Assembly (NCBI RefSeq): GCF_002099195.1
Contig: NZ_NBYX01000007.1
Location: forward strand, 124,001 to 188,000
Origin: Burkholderia puraquae
GTDB lineage: Bacteria; Pseudomonadota; Gammaproteobacteria; Burkholderiales; Burkholderiaceae
Direction: 5' to 3'
DNA length: 64,000 bases
A program made the translations under genes and the position numbers. Below, piece after piece: positions 17,291-25,363 of the stretch; the stretch's first letter is position 1, and every line of letters begins with the position of its first letter. A model generated the notes under the pieces. That model saw only the letters and a program-made list of their open reading frames with translations, searched no databases and had not been told where the DNA came from.

Positions 17291-20029
17291 TCACGTTTCT
17301 GCACCCAGCCGCGCACGCATCGACGCGGTGATGCGCTGACGCGCCTGCGCATAGCCGTCCCACGGATCGCGCGTCAACGTGTCGAGGCGCTCATGGAGCG
17401 TATCGATCGTCCACTGTGCGCCGCCCGTCGTGTCGGGCACCTCGTCCCAGTCGAGCGGCACCGATACGCCCATGCCGGGCCGCGCGCGTACCGAATACGC
17501 GGCGATCGTGCTCGCGCCGCGCCCGTTGCGCAGGTAGTCGACGAAGATCTTGCCGCGCCGATGACGCGGCCCCATCGTCGCGGTGAAACGGTCGGGCAGC
17601 GCACCCGCGACGTGCTGCGCAATCGCGCGCGAGAAATCCTTCACGTCGTCCCAGCCCGCATGCCGCGTGAGCGGCACGACGACGTGCAGCCCCTTGCCGC
17701 CGCTCGTCTTGCAGAACGAGACGAGCCCCAGCTCGTCGAGCAGGCCGCGCACGAGCTGCGCAGCGTCGATCATCGCGCGCCACGGCAGCGACGGATCCGG
17801 ATCGAGGTCGAACACGATGCGGTCCGGCCGCTCGATGTTCGACGCGTGCGCGTTCCACGTGTGCAGCTCGATCGTGCCCATCTGCGCGGCACCGAGCAGC
17901 GCATCGACGCTGTCGATCGACAGAAGCGGCCCGTGGCCGGGGTCGAGCCCTTCGTGCTGCGTGACGAACGGGATCTCGCGGCGCTCTGCGTGCTTCTGGA
18001 AGAACAGTTCGCCGGCGATGTCGCCCGGTGCGCGCACGAGCGACACGGGTCGCCCCTTCAGGTCCGGCAGCAGCCACGGCGCGACCCATTGCCAGTAATG
18101 CGCGAGGTCGATCTTGCGCGTGCCGCTCTGCGGATCGAGCACACGATCGGGATGCGTGATGCGCACGCGGCCGACATGATCGGCGGCGGCCGCGCCGCGC
18201 GTCTTGCCGGAGGACGCGGACGACCGCGCGCTGCGCTTGCGGCCAGGCGCCGTATCGGTATGCGGTGCGTGCGAGGGTTGGTCGTGCGCTGCGCGGGGTT
18301 CGTTCATCGTCGCCTCCGTTTCGGTTTGCTGCGGCACCTCGCGGACGATCCGCCGCGCCGGCTTGTCTTCGCGCAACGCGACGAATGCCGCCTGCCGCAC
18401 GATTCCGCCGCCCGTCCATTCCGCGAATTCGCATTCGGCGACGAGCGTCGGCTCGACCCAGTGGACACGCGTGCGGGACCGTTCGCGCGGCGGTGGATCG
18501 AACGGCGTCGTGCTGCGTTCGTGCTTGCGCAGCGTCGCCGCGAGCCGGTCGAGCAGACGCGTATCGAACCCGGTACCGACGCGGCCGACATAGCGCAACG
18601 GCGGCGCGCCGCGTGGCCGCTTGCCGCCCGCGCTCGTGGCCGGCTCGTACACACCGAGCAGCAGCGCGCCGAAGCCATGCCGGCTGCCCGACGGCTCGGT
18701 GTAGCCGCCGATCACGAACTCCTGCCGCCGCCGGCATTTCAGCTTGATCCATGCGGACGAGCGGCCGCCCCGATAGCGTGAATCCGCGCGCTTGCCGATC
18801 AACCCTTCGAGCCCCGTGTCGCACGCGTGCGTGATCAGCGACGCAACGTCGTCGCCGAGATCGGGCGAGTAGCGCAGCCGTGCGGGATCGCTGCCGGCGA
18901 GCAACGGTTCGAGCAGCGCGCGACGCGCGGCGAGCGGCGCATCGCGCAGGTCGTATCCGTCGAGAAAGGGCAGATCGAACACGAACAGCGTCACCGCGTC
19001 CGAGCGGCCCGCGCCGAGCGCGATCTGCAGTGCCTGGAAATCGGGCAGTCCGTTCGCGCCCAGGACGACGGCCTCGCCGTCGAGCCACGCGTTGTCGATA
19101 TCGAGCGCCGCGAGCGCATCGCGCTGCACGCGCAGTTTCGCGGTCCAGTCGCGACCTTCCCGCGTCATCAGCGTGACGTGCCGCCGCGCACCACGGCCCG
19201 CGATGCGGGCAAGGATCCGGTAACCGTCGAATTTCACTTCGTAGCGCCAGTCTTCGTGTGCAGGCGGCGCATCGACGAGTGTCGCGAGTTGCGGCGTAAC
19301 GCGGTCGGGCAACGCACTACGCACGGCGCCTTCCACGCGAGACGGGTCGGCCGGCACAGCGACGGCCGGGTCGTCCTGCGGCCTGTGGGCAGGCTTCGCG
19401 CGCGTGGAGCGCGCTCGATCGCGATGCACGCTGCCCGGCTGCTGCGCGACGACATCGAAGCTTTCCGCATCGCGCGCATTGTCGTCGCGTTCCTTGATCA
19501 GCAGCCATTGCTCCTGGCGCTCCTGCCGCCGCCCGCTACGCACCAGCGCCCAGCCGCCATGCAGCTTCGTGCCGTCGAGCCGGAACGTCAGCTTGCCCGC
19601 GCGATAGCCGTCGCGTGCCCGGGCAATGCCACCGTCGGGCGTCCACGTGCCCTCGTCCCACACGGTGACCGAGCCCGCGCCGTAATGTCCGGCCGGGATC
19701 TCGCCTTCGAACGACGCATATTCGAGCGGATGATCCTCGACATGCACGGCCAGCCGTTTCACCGACGGATCGACGCTCGGCCCCTTCGGCACGGCCCACG
19801 ATTTCAGCGTGCCGTCGAGCTCGAGGCGGAAGTCGTAGTGCAGCCGCCGTGCATGATGTTCCTGGATCACGAAGCGCAGCGGCCGGGCCGTGCGCGCGGA
19901 CGGTCGCGCCTTGGGTGCCCTCTCCTCGTTCGCATCGGCGTGCGCGCGGCGGCGCCCGTGCGTACCTGCGGGTTCCGGCGTCGCATCGAAGCGGCGCTTG
20001 CTGCGATAAGGTTCGAGCTTGCCGGCCAT
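17291..20029 (-). CDS. ligD: Multifunctional DNA ligase D (NHEJ)
   Basis: A 912-residue enzyme with the Pseudomonas-type domain order. The phosphoesterase domain (about 50-190) includes HHARRLHYDFRLE. The ATP-dependent ligase domain has adenylation Lys266 in VKFDGYRI and extends to about residue 540. A low-complexity linker rich in Ser/Ala/Arg (about 575-615) precedes the polymerase/primase domain with its FDLDPDP metal-binding Asp pair. The ATG at 20029 is chosen because GGAGGGT lies just upstream; the alternative at 20044 is five codons longer. It follows ku by 24 bases, so the pair forms the two-component bacterial NHEJ system that joins double-strand breaks when no sister copy is available. 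Confidence 0.95.
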   Translation of the reverse strand: MAGKLEPYRSKRRFDATPEPAGTHGRRRAHADANEERAPKARPSARTARPLRFVIQEHHARRLHYDFRLELDGTLKSWAVPKGPSVDPSVKRLAVHVEDHPLEYASFEGEIPAGHYGAGSVTVWDEGTWTPDGGIARARDGYRAGKLTFRLDGTKLHGGWALVRSGRRQERQEQWLLIKERDDNARDAESFDVVAQQPGSVHRDRARSTRAKPAHRPQDDPAVAVPADPSRVEGAVRSALPDRVTPQLATLVDAPPAHEDWRYEVKFDGYRILARIAGRGARRHVTLMTREGRDWTAKLRVQRDALAALDIDNAWLDGEAVVLGANGLPDFQALQIALGAGRSDAVTLFVFDLPFLDGYDLRDAPLAARRALLEPLLAGSDPARLRYSPDLGDDVASLITHACDTGLEGLIGKRADSRYRGGRSSAWIKLKCRRRQEFVIGGYTEPSGSRHGFGALLLGVYEPATSAGGKRPRGAPPLRYVGRVGTGFDTRLLDRLAATLRKHERSTTPFDPPPRERSRTRVHWVEPTLVAECEFAEWTGGGIVRQAAFVALREDKPARRIVREVPQQTETEATMNEPRAAHDQPSHAPHTDTAPGRKRSARSSASSGKTRGAAAADHVGRVRITHPDRVLDPQSGTRKIDLAHYWQWVAPWLLPDLKGRPVSLVRAPGDIAGELFFQKHAERREIPFVTQHEGLDPGHGPLLSIDSVDALLGAAQMGTIELHTWNAHASNIERPDRIVFDLDPDPSLPWRAMIDAAQLVRGLLDELGLVSFCKTSGGKGLHVVVPLTRHAGWDDVKDFSRAIAQHVAGALPDRFTATMGPRHRRGKIFVDYLRNGRGASTIAAYSVRARPGMGVSVPLDWDEVPDTTGGAQWTIDTLHERLDTLTRDPWDGYAQARQRITASMRARLGAET

Positions 20030-20053
20030 CGTGTCACCCTCCATCGCGCGCCG

Positions 20054-21046
20054 TCACGCGGCGTGCTTGCGGCGCGCGGCGGTCTTCTTCGCCGCCTGCG
20101 TGCCGGTCGCGCCATGCTTCGCCGCCGCGCGCTTCGCCGGTGTCTTTGCCGCGCCTTTCGCGGACGTCTTCGCCGCCGGCTTGCGCCGCGCGCCCGTGGC
20201 AGGCGAAGGCGTCCGTGCATCCTCGTCGTCGTCCGCGCGTGCAGCACGCGCACCGCCGCCCTTCAGGCTGCGCTTGAGCAGCTCGGTCAGGTCGACCACG
20301 TTGGTCGCCGTGCGCGCTGTCTGCGCGGGCCGGTCCTCGATTTCCTCGATCCGGCCCGCGCGCACCTTGCGATCGACCAGCTCGAGGATGTCGTCGCGGA
20401 ACGTGTCGTGATACTCGTCGGGCGTCCACGATCCCGACATGTCGTCGATCAGCTTCTTCGCCATCGCGAGTTCGCGCGCACTGACGCCCGCGCGCTTCGC
20501 GTCGTCGGCCGGCACCGACAGCTCGTCGAGCGGGCGCAACTCCTCCTGCCAGCGCAGCGTATCGAGCGCGAGCAGCGGCCCGACCGGAATCAGCGCGCCG
20601 AGATGCTGGCGGTCGCGCATCACGACGTGTGCGATGCCGATCTTGCCGCTATCCTTCAGCGCGTCGCGCAGCAGCGCATAGACCTTCTCGCCCTTGCGGT
20701 CCGGCACGAGGTAGTACGGCGTGTCGAGATACAGGAACGACACGGCGTCCTCGTCGACGAACGTCACGATATCGACGGTCTGCGTCGATTCGGGGTTCGC
20801 CGCGCGGATCTCGTCGTCGGTCAGCACGACATAGCGCTCCTTTTCGTACTCGTAGCCGCGCACGATGTCCTCGCGCGTGACTTCCTTGCCGGTGCGCTTG
20901 TTGACCTGCCGGTAGCCGACCGGATCCATCGAGCGCTTGTCGAGCAGCCGGAACGACGGCTTCACGGTGCGCGTGGCCGGGAACAGCTGCACGGGCACGT
21001 GAACGAGCCCGAAGCTGATCGCGCCTTTCCAGATCATGCGTGTCAT
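20054..21046 (-). CDS. ku: Ku DNA end-binding protein
   Basis: A 330-residue bacterial Ku. The core starts MTRMIWKGAISFGLVHVPVQL and covers roughly residues 1-260 as a beta-barrel ring that threads onto DNA ends and recruits LigD. The C-terminal 65 residues are an Ala/Lys/Arg-rich tail (repeated AAKTxAKxAAK-type units) expected to bind DNA electrostatically. The gene is immediately upstream of ligD, and the two are likely translated from one mRNA. It is preceded on the same strand by DUF421 with a short gap. Confidence 0.95.
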   Translation of the reverse strand: MTRMIWKGAISFGLVHVPVQLFPATRTVKPSFRLLDKRSMDPVGYRQVNKRTGKEVTREDIVRGYEYEKERYVVLTDDEIRAANPESTQTVDIVTFVDEDAVSFLYLDTPYYLVPDRKGEKVYALLRDALKDSGKIGIAHVVMRDRQHLGALIPVGPLLALDTLRWQEELRPLDELSVPADDAKRAGVSARELAMAKKLIDDMSGSWTPDEYHDTFRDDILELVDRKVRAGRIEEIEDRPAQTARTATNVVDLTELLKRSLKGGGARAARADDDEDARTPSPATGARRKPAAKTSAKGAAKTPAKRAAAKHGATGTQAAKKTAARRKHAA

Positions 21047-21085
21047 CGAGGTCCTCCTTGCGGCGTCCGTCGCCGTATGCGACCG

Positions 21086-21589
21086 TCAGGGCTTCCGGCA
21101 ACGGCTGCGCCGCACGATGCTGACGTGACCGTTGCGCTCCAGGATCGCCGCGTCGACGTCGGACAGGTCGTTCGCGCCGAGCGCCTGACGCACGCTTTCG
21201 CGTATGTCCGTCGGCGTGATCAGGGCCGCGCGCATCTGCGCGTCGTCGAAGCGGCCGTTGCGATACACCTCGCGCTCCGCGCCGACCAGCAGCCGCTCGA
21301 GTCGGCCCGAGCGCACGCAGGCCCAGCCGATCATGCGATGCAGCAGCGCGATCGCGAGCGACGCGGCTACCGTCGCCACGAACGGCGACGCACCGACCAC
21401 CGCGCGGCTCAGGATCGCGCCGAGCAGGATCCCGACCACGTAGTCGAACGGCGAGCGCTGGCCGAACGCGCGCCGCCCGGCGATGCGGATCAACACCAGC
21501 GCGACCACGAACACGACGATCGCCCGCAGCACCATCTGCCCGGGGCCGAGCATCCGGCCTTGTCCGAACAGCGCGACGACGATGTCCAT
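21086..21589 (-). CDS. DUF421 (YetF-like) membrane protein
   Basis: A 167-residue protein with three hydrophobic helices in the first 90 residues (FVVALVLIRIAGRRAFGQ, a GILLGAILSRAVVG segment, then ASLAIALLH) and a soluble C-terminal domain. The RIAGRRAFGQ block is characteristic of DUF421/YetF proteins. Function is unknown; relatives are linked to stress and sporulation in Bacillus. It sits between ku and the catalase remnant with short spacers on the same strand, so it is probably in the same operon. Confidence 0.85.
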   Translation of the reverse strand: MDIVVALFGQGRMLGPGQMVLRAIVVFVVALVLIRIAGRRAFGQRSPFDYVVGILLGAILSRAVVGASPFVATVAASLAIALLHRMIGWACVRSGRLERLLVGAEREVYRNGRFDDAQMRAALITPTDIRESVRQALGANDLSDVDAAILERNGHVSIVRRSRCRKP

Positions 21590-21601
21590 GATCGCGCGGC
21601 G

Positions 21602-21925
21602 CTACGCCGGCAACGCGGCGGCCTGCTGCTCGCGTGCCCCTACGCGATGGCGGCCGATGTGGCCGGACAGCACATTCAGGACTGCGTCGAGATCGACGGC
21701 CTGCCCGACGTTGATCGCCTGCCGGTGCATCGCATCGCGCGGGTTTTTCGCGAACGGGCACACCGGCCGGTTGATCGGGACTTCGCGGAAGTTCGGCCCG
21801 CCGAGCCGGCTCAACTGCGTGTCCGTGTACAAGAACAGGCGCCCCTGCAGCAGCGGATCGTTCGAGATCGCGCGCGCGTGCTCGAGTTCCGCGATGCGCT
21901 GCGACCGGTCGGGCGCGCGGCTCAT
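21602..21925 (-). pseudogene. Catalase remnant (internal fragment in a 107-codon frame)
   Basis: The 107-codon frame contains [18 protein letters not shown], then [16 protein letters not shown] and a [10 protein letters not shown] block. This is the segment of heme catalases around the proximal heme-ligand helix (usual form GRxFSYxDTQxxRLG) and the following loop. A full catalase has about 480-700 residues; the N-terminal barrel with catalytic His and Asn and most of the C-terminus are missing. The flanks are unrelated Arg/Ala-rich sequence. The frame overlaps the stop of the DUF1328 gene by ATGA, so it may still be translated, but it cannot be an active catalase. Confidence 0.7.
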
Positions 21926-22083
21926 CGTCGCACGACGCCCAGCAGCAGCGTGACGAGGAAGATCACGACGAAGATATAGAACAGGATCTTCGCAATCTCC
22001 GCCGCGCCGGCCGCAATCCCGCCGAAACCGAACACGGCCGCGACGATCGCGATGATGAAGAAGATGATGGCGTATCGAAGCAT
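21922..22083 (-). CDS. DUF1328 (UPF0391) small membrane protein
   Basis: A 53-residue protein that is almost entirely two hydrophobic helices ([19 protein letters not shown], then an [17 protein letters not shown] segment) ending VVRR. It matches the UPF0391/DUF1328 family in length and in the [15 protein letters not shown] linker. The ATG at 22083 follows a GGAGGGCCCC-type site; a start 11 codons upstream is less likely. Its stop overlaps the next frame's ATG (ATGA). Function is unknown; relatives are stress-induced. Confidence 0.88.
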   Translation of the reverse strand: MLRYAIIFFIIAIVAAVFGFGGIAAGAAEIAKILFYIFVVIFLVTLLLGVVRR

Positions 22084-22129
22084 GGGGCCCTCCTGGATGA
22101 CAGCGGCCGCCAACACACGTCGGCGTCGA

Positions 22130-22318
22130 TCAGGCGTCGTGCTTGTGTTTCGGTTTGCCGCGGGCCGGCGTGGAGGCCATTTTCTCGAGCTCCTTCTCGC
22201 TCATCGATTTGGCCATCGACTTCGAAGGTGGTTTGAGGTCCTTCATTTTCGTTTCGCCGCGCTTGGCCGACAATGCCGCCCCCGCGGCGCGTTGCTGGGC
22301 CTGGGATTTTGCTGGCAT
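22130..22318 (-). CDS. DUF3008 family small protein
   Basis: A 62-residue basic protein starting [20 protein letters not shown] and containing [11 protein letters not shown], the two conserved blocks of DUF3008, followed by a Lys/His-rich tail. It has no membrane segment. Function is unknown. It lies 46 bases upstream of the DUF1328 gene on the same strand, and a sigma-54-like element sits about 147 bases before its ATG, so the whole run down to ligD may be read from there. Confidence 0.85.
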   Translation of the reverse strand: MPAKSQAQQRAAGAALSAKRGETKMKDLKPPSKSMAKSMSEKELEKMASTPARGKPKHKHDA

Positions 22319-22846
22319 GGCTGTGCTCCTCTGGTTGACGTGCGCATCGACGCGAGCGGTGACACGCGCACGGGTGAATCACCTGGCGGTCGCGCGTCGT
22401 CGCGGTGCCGCACGGCAGCCGGCGAATCGTCATCGCCTGGCGGCACTTCGTCACCGTGCGACGCGCAAGAACGATGCCCCGGCCCGCGAGATCCGCCGCG
22501 AACGTGACATCGGACAGCGAATCGGCATGCCGCTCGGCCGCCATCCTGTTGCGGACCGGCACCTTCGCGGGCGCGGCGGCCGCCGAAGCGGCGGCGCAAG
22601 CGCCTGATGCTGGCGGATCTGCCGCACAAGCGAGAACGGCATCGAAAGCCGCCCGACCGTTCGGTTGCCAGCCGATCGTCTCCAGAGTAATGCAGCTATC
22701 GTGCCAACTCGACGAAGCGCGTCGCGTCGCGGCTGTCGCGAGCGTGTACCTGGCGTCGCCGCAGGCCGGGGCCGCTTATTTACAACGCAGCGGCAAGTTT
22801 GGGGCACGCATTCCGCGCGCCGGGCAGCGTGCCTGGTCGCCAGCCA
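22319..22846. other. Intergenic region with one promoter candidate
   Basis: No supported gene is present. The only feature noted is the sigma-54-like element at 22465-22478 reading toward the DUF3008 gene. The downstream end of the DUF892 gene shows no clear terminator. Confidence 0.5.
22465..22478 (-). promoter_or_regulatory. Sigma-54-like -24/-12 element before the DUF3008-DUF1328-ku-ligD run
   Basis: The minus strand reads GGCATCGTTCTTGC with correct GG-N10-GC spacing. It is nearly the same as the element at 16592. The leader to the first ATG would be about 135 bases, longer than for the other members. Confidence 0.5.
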
Positions 22847-23356
22847 TCATCGCTTCGCATCGATGCGGTCGACGGCCGAACGGTCGAGAAAGGCGGTCGT
22901 CAGCGCCGGCAGATGGCGCAGCAGCCATGCGGCCATGCTGCGCTCCTGTTGCAGGATCCGTTCGCAGCACGCGCGAATCTCCGCTTCGCCAGCCGCCTGC
23001 GCCGCTGCGACGAGCGAGGTATACGCGGCGATCTCGACCTGCGCGAACCCGTATCCGGCCAGCGCCCCCTTCACCACTTCGTCGGCTGACAGCATGCCGC
23101 TCGCGATCTGGCCGTACGCGGCAATTCGCGCGGCCAGGTCCTTGATCGCGGACGGCGTCGTGCCAAGCCGCATCAGGCACGCTTCGACGAGCGCCTGCTG
23201 GCCGACCGTGTCGTCGAGATGCAGGCGCAGCCGATCCTGCAACTGCGGATAGTGATCGAGCCGTTTCAGTTGCGCGGCGAGCAGCGTCTCGGCCTGCCGC
23301 TCCATCGCATAGGCATCGCGCAGCCAGTCTTCCAGATGTTCGCGCGGATTCGCCAT
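22847..23356 (-). CDS. DUF892 (YciE-like) ferritin-fold protein
   Basis: A 169-residue all-helical protein of the DUF892/YciE family. It opens with the usual HLEDWLRDAYAMERQAE block and carries acidic and His residues on successive helices (MERQAE, LRLHLDD, AQVEIAAY, CERILQQE), in keeping with a ferritin-like four-helix bundle. The ATG at 23356 follows GGAGGAAAG; a longer reading to 23419 has none. Homologs are stress-induced and may bind metal. The activity is unproven. Confidence 0.87.
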   Translation of the reverse strand: MANPREHLEDWLRDAYAMERQAETLLAAQLKRLDHYPQLQDRLRLHLDDTVGQQALVEACLMRLGTTPSAIKDLAARIAAYGQIASGMLSADEVVKGALAGYGFAQVEIAAYTSLVAAAQAAGEAEIRACCERILQQERSMAAWLLRHLPALTTAFLDRSAVDRIDAKR

Positions 23357-23469
23357 CGCTTTCCTCCGGCCGCATCGCGGTGCGGCATGCCATGCGCCGC
23401 AATGGGCGGCGCGCTGCACGGCGCACGCGATTCCGCGCGCATACCGTGGGTGATGTGCCCGGCGTCAGG

Positions 23470-23775
23470 TCAGTATTGCATCAGCGGCGGCGTGCCCGGC
23501 AGCGGCCGGTCGCCCTGCGCATCGTTCGAACCCGGTGGCGTCCCGTCGGCCGGTTCGCCGCCGGCGGCACCCTGCGGCATCATGTTGCCCGGCGGCGGAC
23601 GCGTGCCGTAGCGCGTATTCGCGTCGGGCATCGTCGTGGTCGACTGGGCCCCGCGGCCGTCGGGCGGCGCCGCACGCGTGCCGTAGGGACCGTTCGCCGG
23701 TTGCGTGCAGGCGCCCAGCACGCACGCGGCGGCGAACGCATGGATGCCCACGCGTATCGTCTGGATCGGCTTCAT
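23470..23775 (-). CDS. Small Pro/Gly-rich lipoprotein
   Basis: A precursor of about 101 residues. The N-terminus MKPIQTIRVGIHAFAAACVLGAC is a lipoprotein signal with lipobox VLGAC, so the mature protein starts with an acylated Cys. The rest is disordered, rich in Pro, Gly and Thr, with repeated YGTR-PPP motifs (GPYGTRAAPP, TRYGTRPPP). The ATG at 23775 has GGAGG at a good distance; the ATG six bases earlier is too close to it. It lies 28 bases after the gene at 23804 on the same strand. No function is assigned. Confidence 0.7.
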   Translation of the reverse strand: MKPIQTIRVGIHAFAAACVLGACTQPANGPYGTRAAPPDGRGAQSTTTMPDANTRYGTRPPPGNMMPQGAAGGEPADGTPPGSNDAQGDRPLPGTPPLMQY

Positions 23776-23803
23776 CGACATCTTCCTCCCTCCCATCGAA
23801 GGC

Positions 23804-24115
23804 TCATAGCCGGTTGAAATGGAAATCGCCTGCGTAGGCGGTCGGGGCGCGGCGCGCCATCATCTCGTCGAATTCCACGGCGACGCGCGTGAGCGCGCGG
23901 CGTTGCGATTCGATAGCGGCCTGCTCGAGCGCGGCGAACGCGCCGGCGTCGAACGTCACGGTCAGCGATGCCGGATGACCGTCGACGCGAAAGCCGATAT
24001 GCAACGCGCCGGCCGGCCCTTCCTCGACATGAAACGGCATCGCACGCGCCTCGAAATGACGGCCGAGCGTCTCGGCGATGTCGCGCAACATGCCGGGTTT
24101 CACACGGATGCTCAT
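23804..24115 (-). CDS. Conserved hypothetical protein
   Basis: A 103-residue soluble protein without signal peptide or membrane helix (MSIRVKPGMLRDIAETLG ... AYAGDFHFNRL). It looks like a small alpha/beta domain. No family was recognised. The ATG at 24115 follows GGAGGGG and overlaps the stop of the upstream proline-rich gene as ATGA, so the two are translationally coupled. The lipoprotein gene follows. Confidence 0.7.
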   Translation of the reverse strand: MSIRVKPGMLRDIAETLGRHFEARAMPFHVEEGPAGALHIGFRVDGHPASLTVTFDAGAFAALEQAAIESQRRALTRVAVEFDEMMARRAPTAYAGDFHFNRL

Positions 24116-24354
24116 CGCAGCCCCTCCTTGCGCATTCGCACGGCCGCGCCTGCCGGCGGCGCACGCACGGGCGGCTCGTGCGACGGCGGTTCGCGCTCGG
24201 GCGGCACCTGCCCCGGCGGGTCGCCCTCGGGCTGCCGGTACGGCTCGGGCGTGCCGGGCGGCACGTCGTCGGGAGCCGGCGGCTCGGGGTCCGGCTCGAT
24301 GTCGGGTAACGGCGGTTCGGGGCGCTGCAATCGCTGCGTGGTGTCGTGTGTCAT
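24112..24354 (-). CDS. Proline-rich acidic small protein
   Basis: An 80-residue protein with long Pro/Glu/Asp runs (LPDIEPDPEPPAPDD, PPGQVPPEREPP), surely disordered, ending in a basic RMRKEGLR tail. It has no known domain. The ATG at 24354 follows GGAG. It is the first gene of a three-gene unit (this gene, 23804 and the lipoprotein) and has a sigma-54-like element 67 bases upstream, which supports it as a real gene despite low complexity. Confidence 0.65.
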   Translation of the reverse strand: MTHDTTQRLQRPEPPLPDIEPDPEPPAPDDVPPGTPEPYRQPEGDPPGQVPPEREPPSHEPPVRAPPAGAAVRMRKEGLR

Positions 24355-24420
24355 CGGTGCTCCATCGTTGCGATGGCCGGCGAGTCGATAGCGGACGCGA
24401 CGGTCGCATACCGATCGCCC

Positions 24421-24434
24421 GCAAGGCGCATGCC
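24421..24434 (-). promoter_or_regulatory. Sigma-54-like -24/-12 element
   Basis: The minus strand reads GGCATGCGCCTTGC, with GG-N10-GC spacing and TTGC at -12, 67 bases before the ATG at 24354. Confidence 0.6.
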
Positions 24435-24541
24435 GCCCGGGCACGTCGCCCGCCTGTCCGCCGTGACGCGCATGCGAACAGCGCTGCGCGACATGCCGTG
24501 TCTTCGCTACACCGTCCGCTGCAAATCTTGCAAGCGGGTTG

Positions 24542-24850
24542 CTACACGTCGTAAGCGGCCATCACGAGCCACCGTTCGCGGCCGTCGTCGCGCACATGCG
24601 CGGCGAGCGCATACGGGTCGGCTGGCTCGCACGCACGCGGCAGCGCGAACCGCGCGGGCTCGGTCGAGCCGAACGTCTCGTGGCCGATTGGCCGCACATC
24701 GGCCTTGCCTTCGAACATCCGGCGCTCGGGCCGGTAGATCAGCGGTTCATGCTTCTTCCATTCGTTGAAATAGCTCTTCAACGAATCGAATCCGCCGCCG
24801 CATACGTTGACCTCGTAGCGCACGCCGGGCCGTCGTTTCGGAATCGCCAT
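24542..24850 (-). CDS. Conserved hypothetical stress-cluster protein
   Basis: A 102-residue soluble protein starting MAIPKRRPGVRYEVNVCGGG, with a KSYFNEWKKHEPLIYRPERR block in the middle and an aromatic C-terminus (WLVMAAYDV). No family was recognised. The ATG at 24850 follows GGGAGG. It is divergent from the gene at 25029, and each has its own sigma-54-like element in the 178-base space between them. Confidence 0.7.
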   Translation of the reverse strand: MAIPKRRPGVRYEVNVCGGGFDSLKSYFNEWKKHEPLIYRPERRMFEGKADVRPIGHETFGSTEPARFALPRACEPADPYALAAHVRDDGRERWLVMAAYDV

Positions 24851-24929
24851 CGTGCCTCCCGCTCGAAGTGTGCGGGGCGGGTCCCTGTTGCGCCACGCGC
24901 CGCCGTCATCGTCGGTCATCGTCTTTGCG

Positions 24930-24943
24930 GCAAGTCGCGTGCC
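24930..24943 (-). promoter_or_regulatory. Sigma-54-like -24/-12 element, reading left
   Basis: The minus strand reads GGCACGCGACTTGC, a full match to the core RpoN consensus, 80 bases before the ATG at 24850. It is back to back with the element at 24976. Confidence 0.68.
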
Positions 24944-24975
24944 GCCCATGTCCGGCGCGAACCCGTCGCGCACCG

Positions 24976-24989
24976 GGCACGGCCGTTGC
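24976..24989 (+). promoter_or_regulatory. Sigma-54-like -24/-12 element, reading right
   Basis: The plus strand reads GGCACGGCCGTTGC, a full match to the core RpoN consensus, 39 bases before the ATG at 25029. Confidence 0.68.
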
Positions 24990-25028
24990 GGAGGGGACAC
25001 GCCATCGCCATCGACACGGAGGCTCGCG

Positions 25029-25283
25029 ATGAAGGATTCGACCCGGTCCGGCCACGACGCGCCGGCACACGAGCGGCAACCCGATCCGTCGCCGCCGCTC
25101 AAGCACCGCGACCGCGCGCACACGCGCCATTCGGAGCGTCATATCGACAAGCAGCTCGAGGACACGTTTCCCGCGAGCGACCCGCCAGCGACCGGCGGCG
25201 TCACGCGCATCGAACCGGACACGCCGCCCGGCACGCACGACGAAGGGCCGTGGCAGGACAAGCGCGAACGCGGCGACGCATGA
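25029..25283 (+). CDS. Small hydrophilic hypothetical protein
   Basis: An 84-residue charged, probably disordered protein with an ERHIDKQLEDTFPASDPPA segment; this LxDTFPASDPP motif recurs in short Burkholderia and related proteins, and I know no function for it. The ATG at 25029 follows GGAGGCTC. A sigma-54-like promoter lies 39 bases upstream, and a second one sits just after the stop for the next gene. Confidence 0.7.
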   Translation: MKDSTRSGHDAPAHERQPDPSPPLKHRDRAHTRHSERHIDKQLEDTFPASDPPATGGVTRIEPDTPPGTHDEGPWQDKRERGDA

Positions 25284-25291
25284 CCGCCCAC

Positions 25292-25305
25292 GGCACGCGG
25301 CTTGC
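25292..25305 (+). promoter_or_regulatory. Sigma-54-like -24/-12 element before the CBS-domain gene
   Basis: The plus strand reads GGCACGCGGCTTGC followed by T, an almost ideal RpoN core, 59 bases before the ATG at 25364. Confidence 0.68.
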
Positions 25306-25363
25306 TGAACCGGACGCGCACGTGCCTATCCACTGCCCCACTCAACGCGCAAGGAGAATTTCA

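Noticed and set aside
21610-21623. Sigma-54-like match (minus strand GGCCGCCGCGTTGC)
   Set aside because: It lies inside the catalase-remnant frame, lacks the conserved GGCAC, and sits too close to the DUF421 start. Probably chance.
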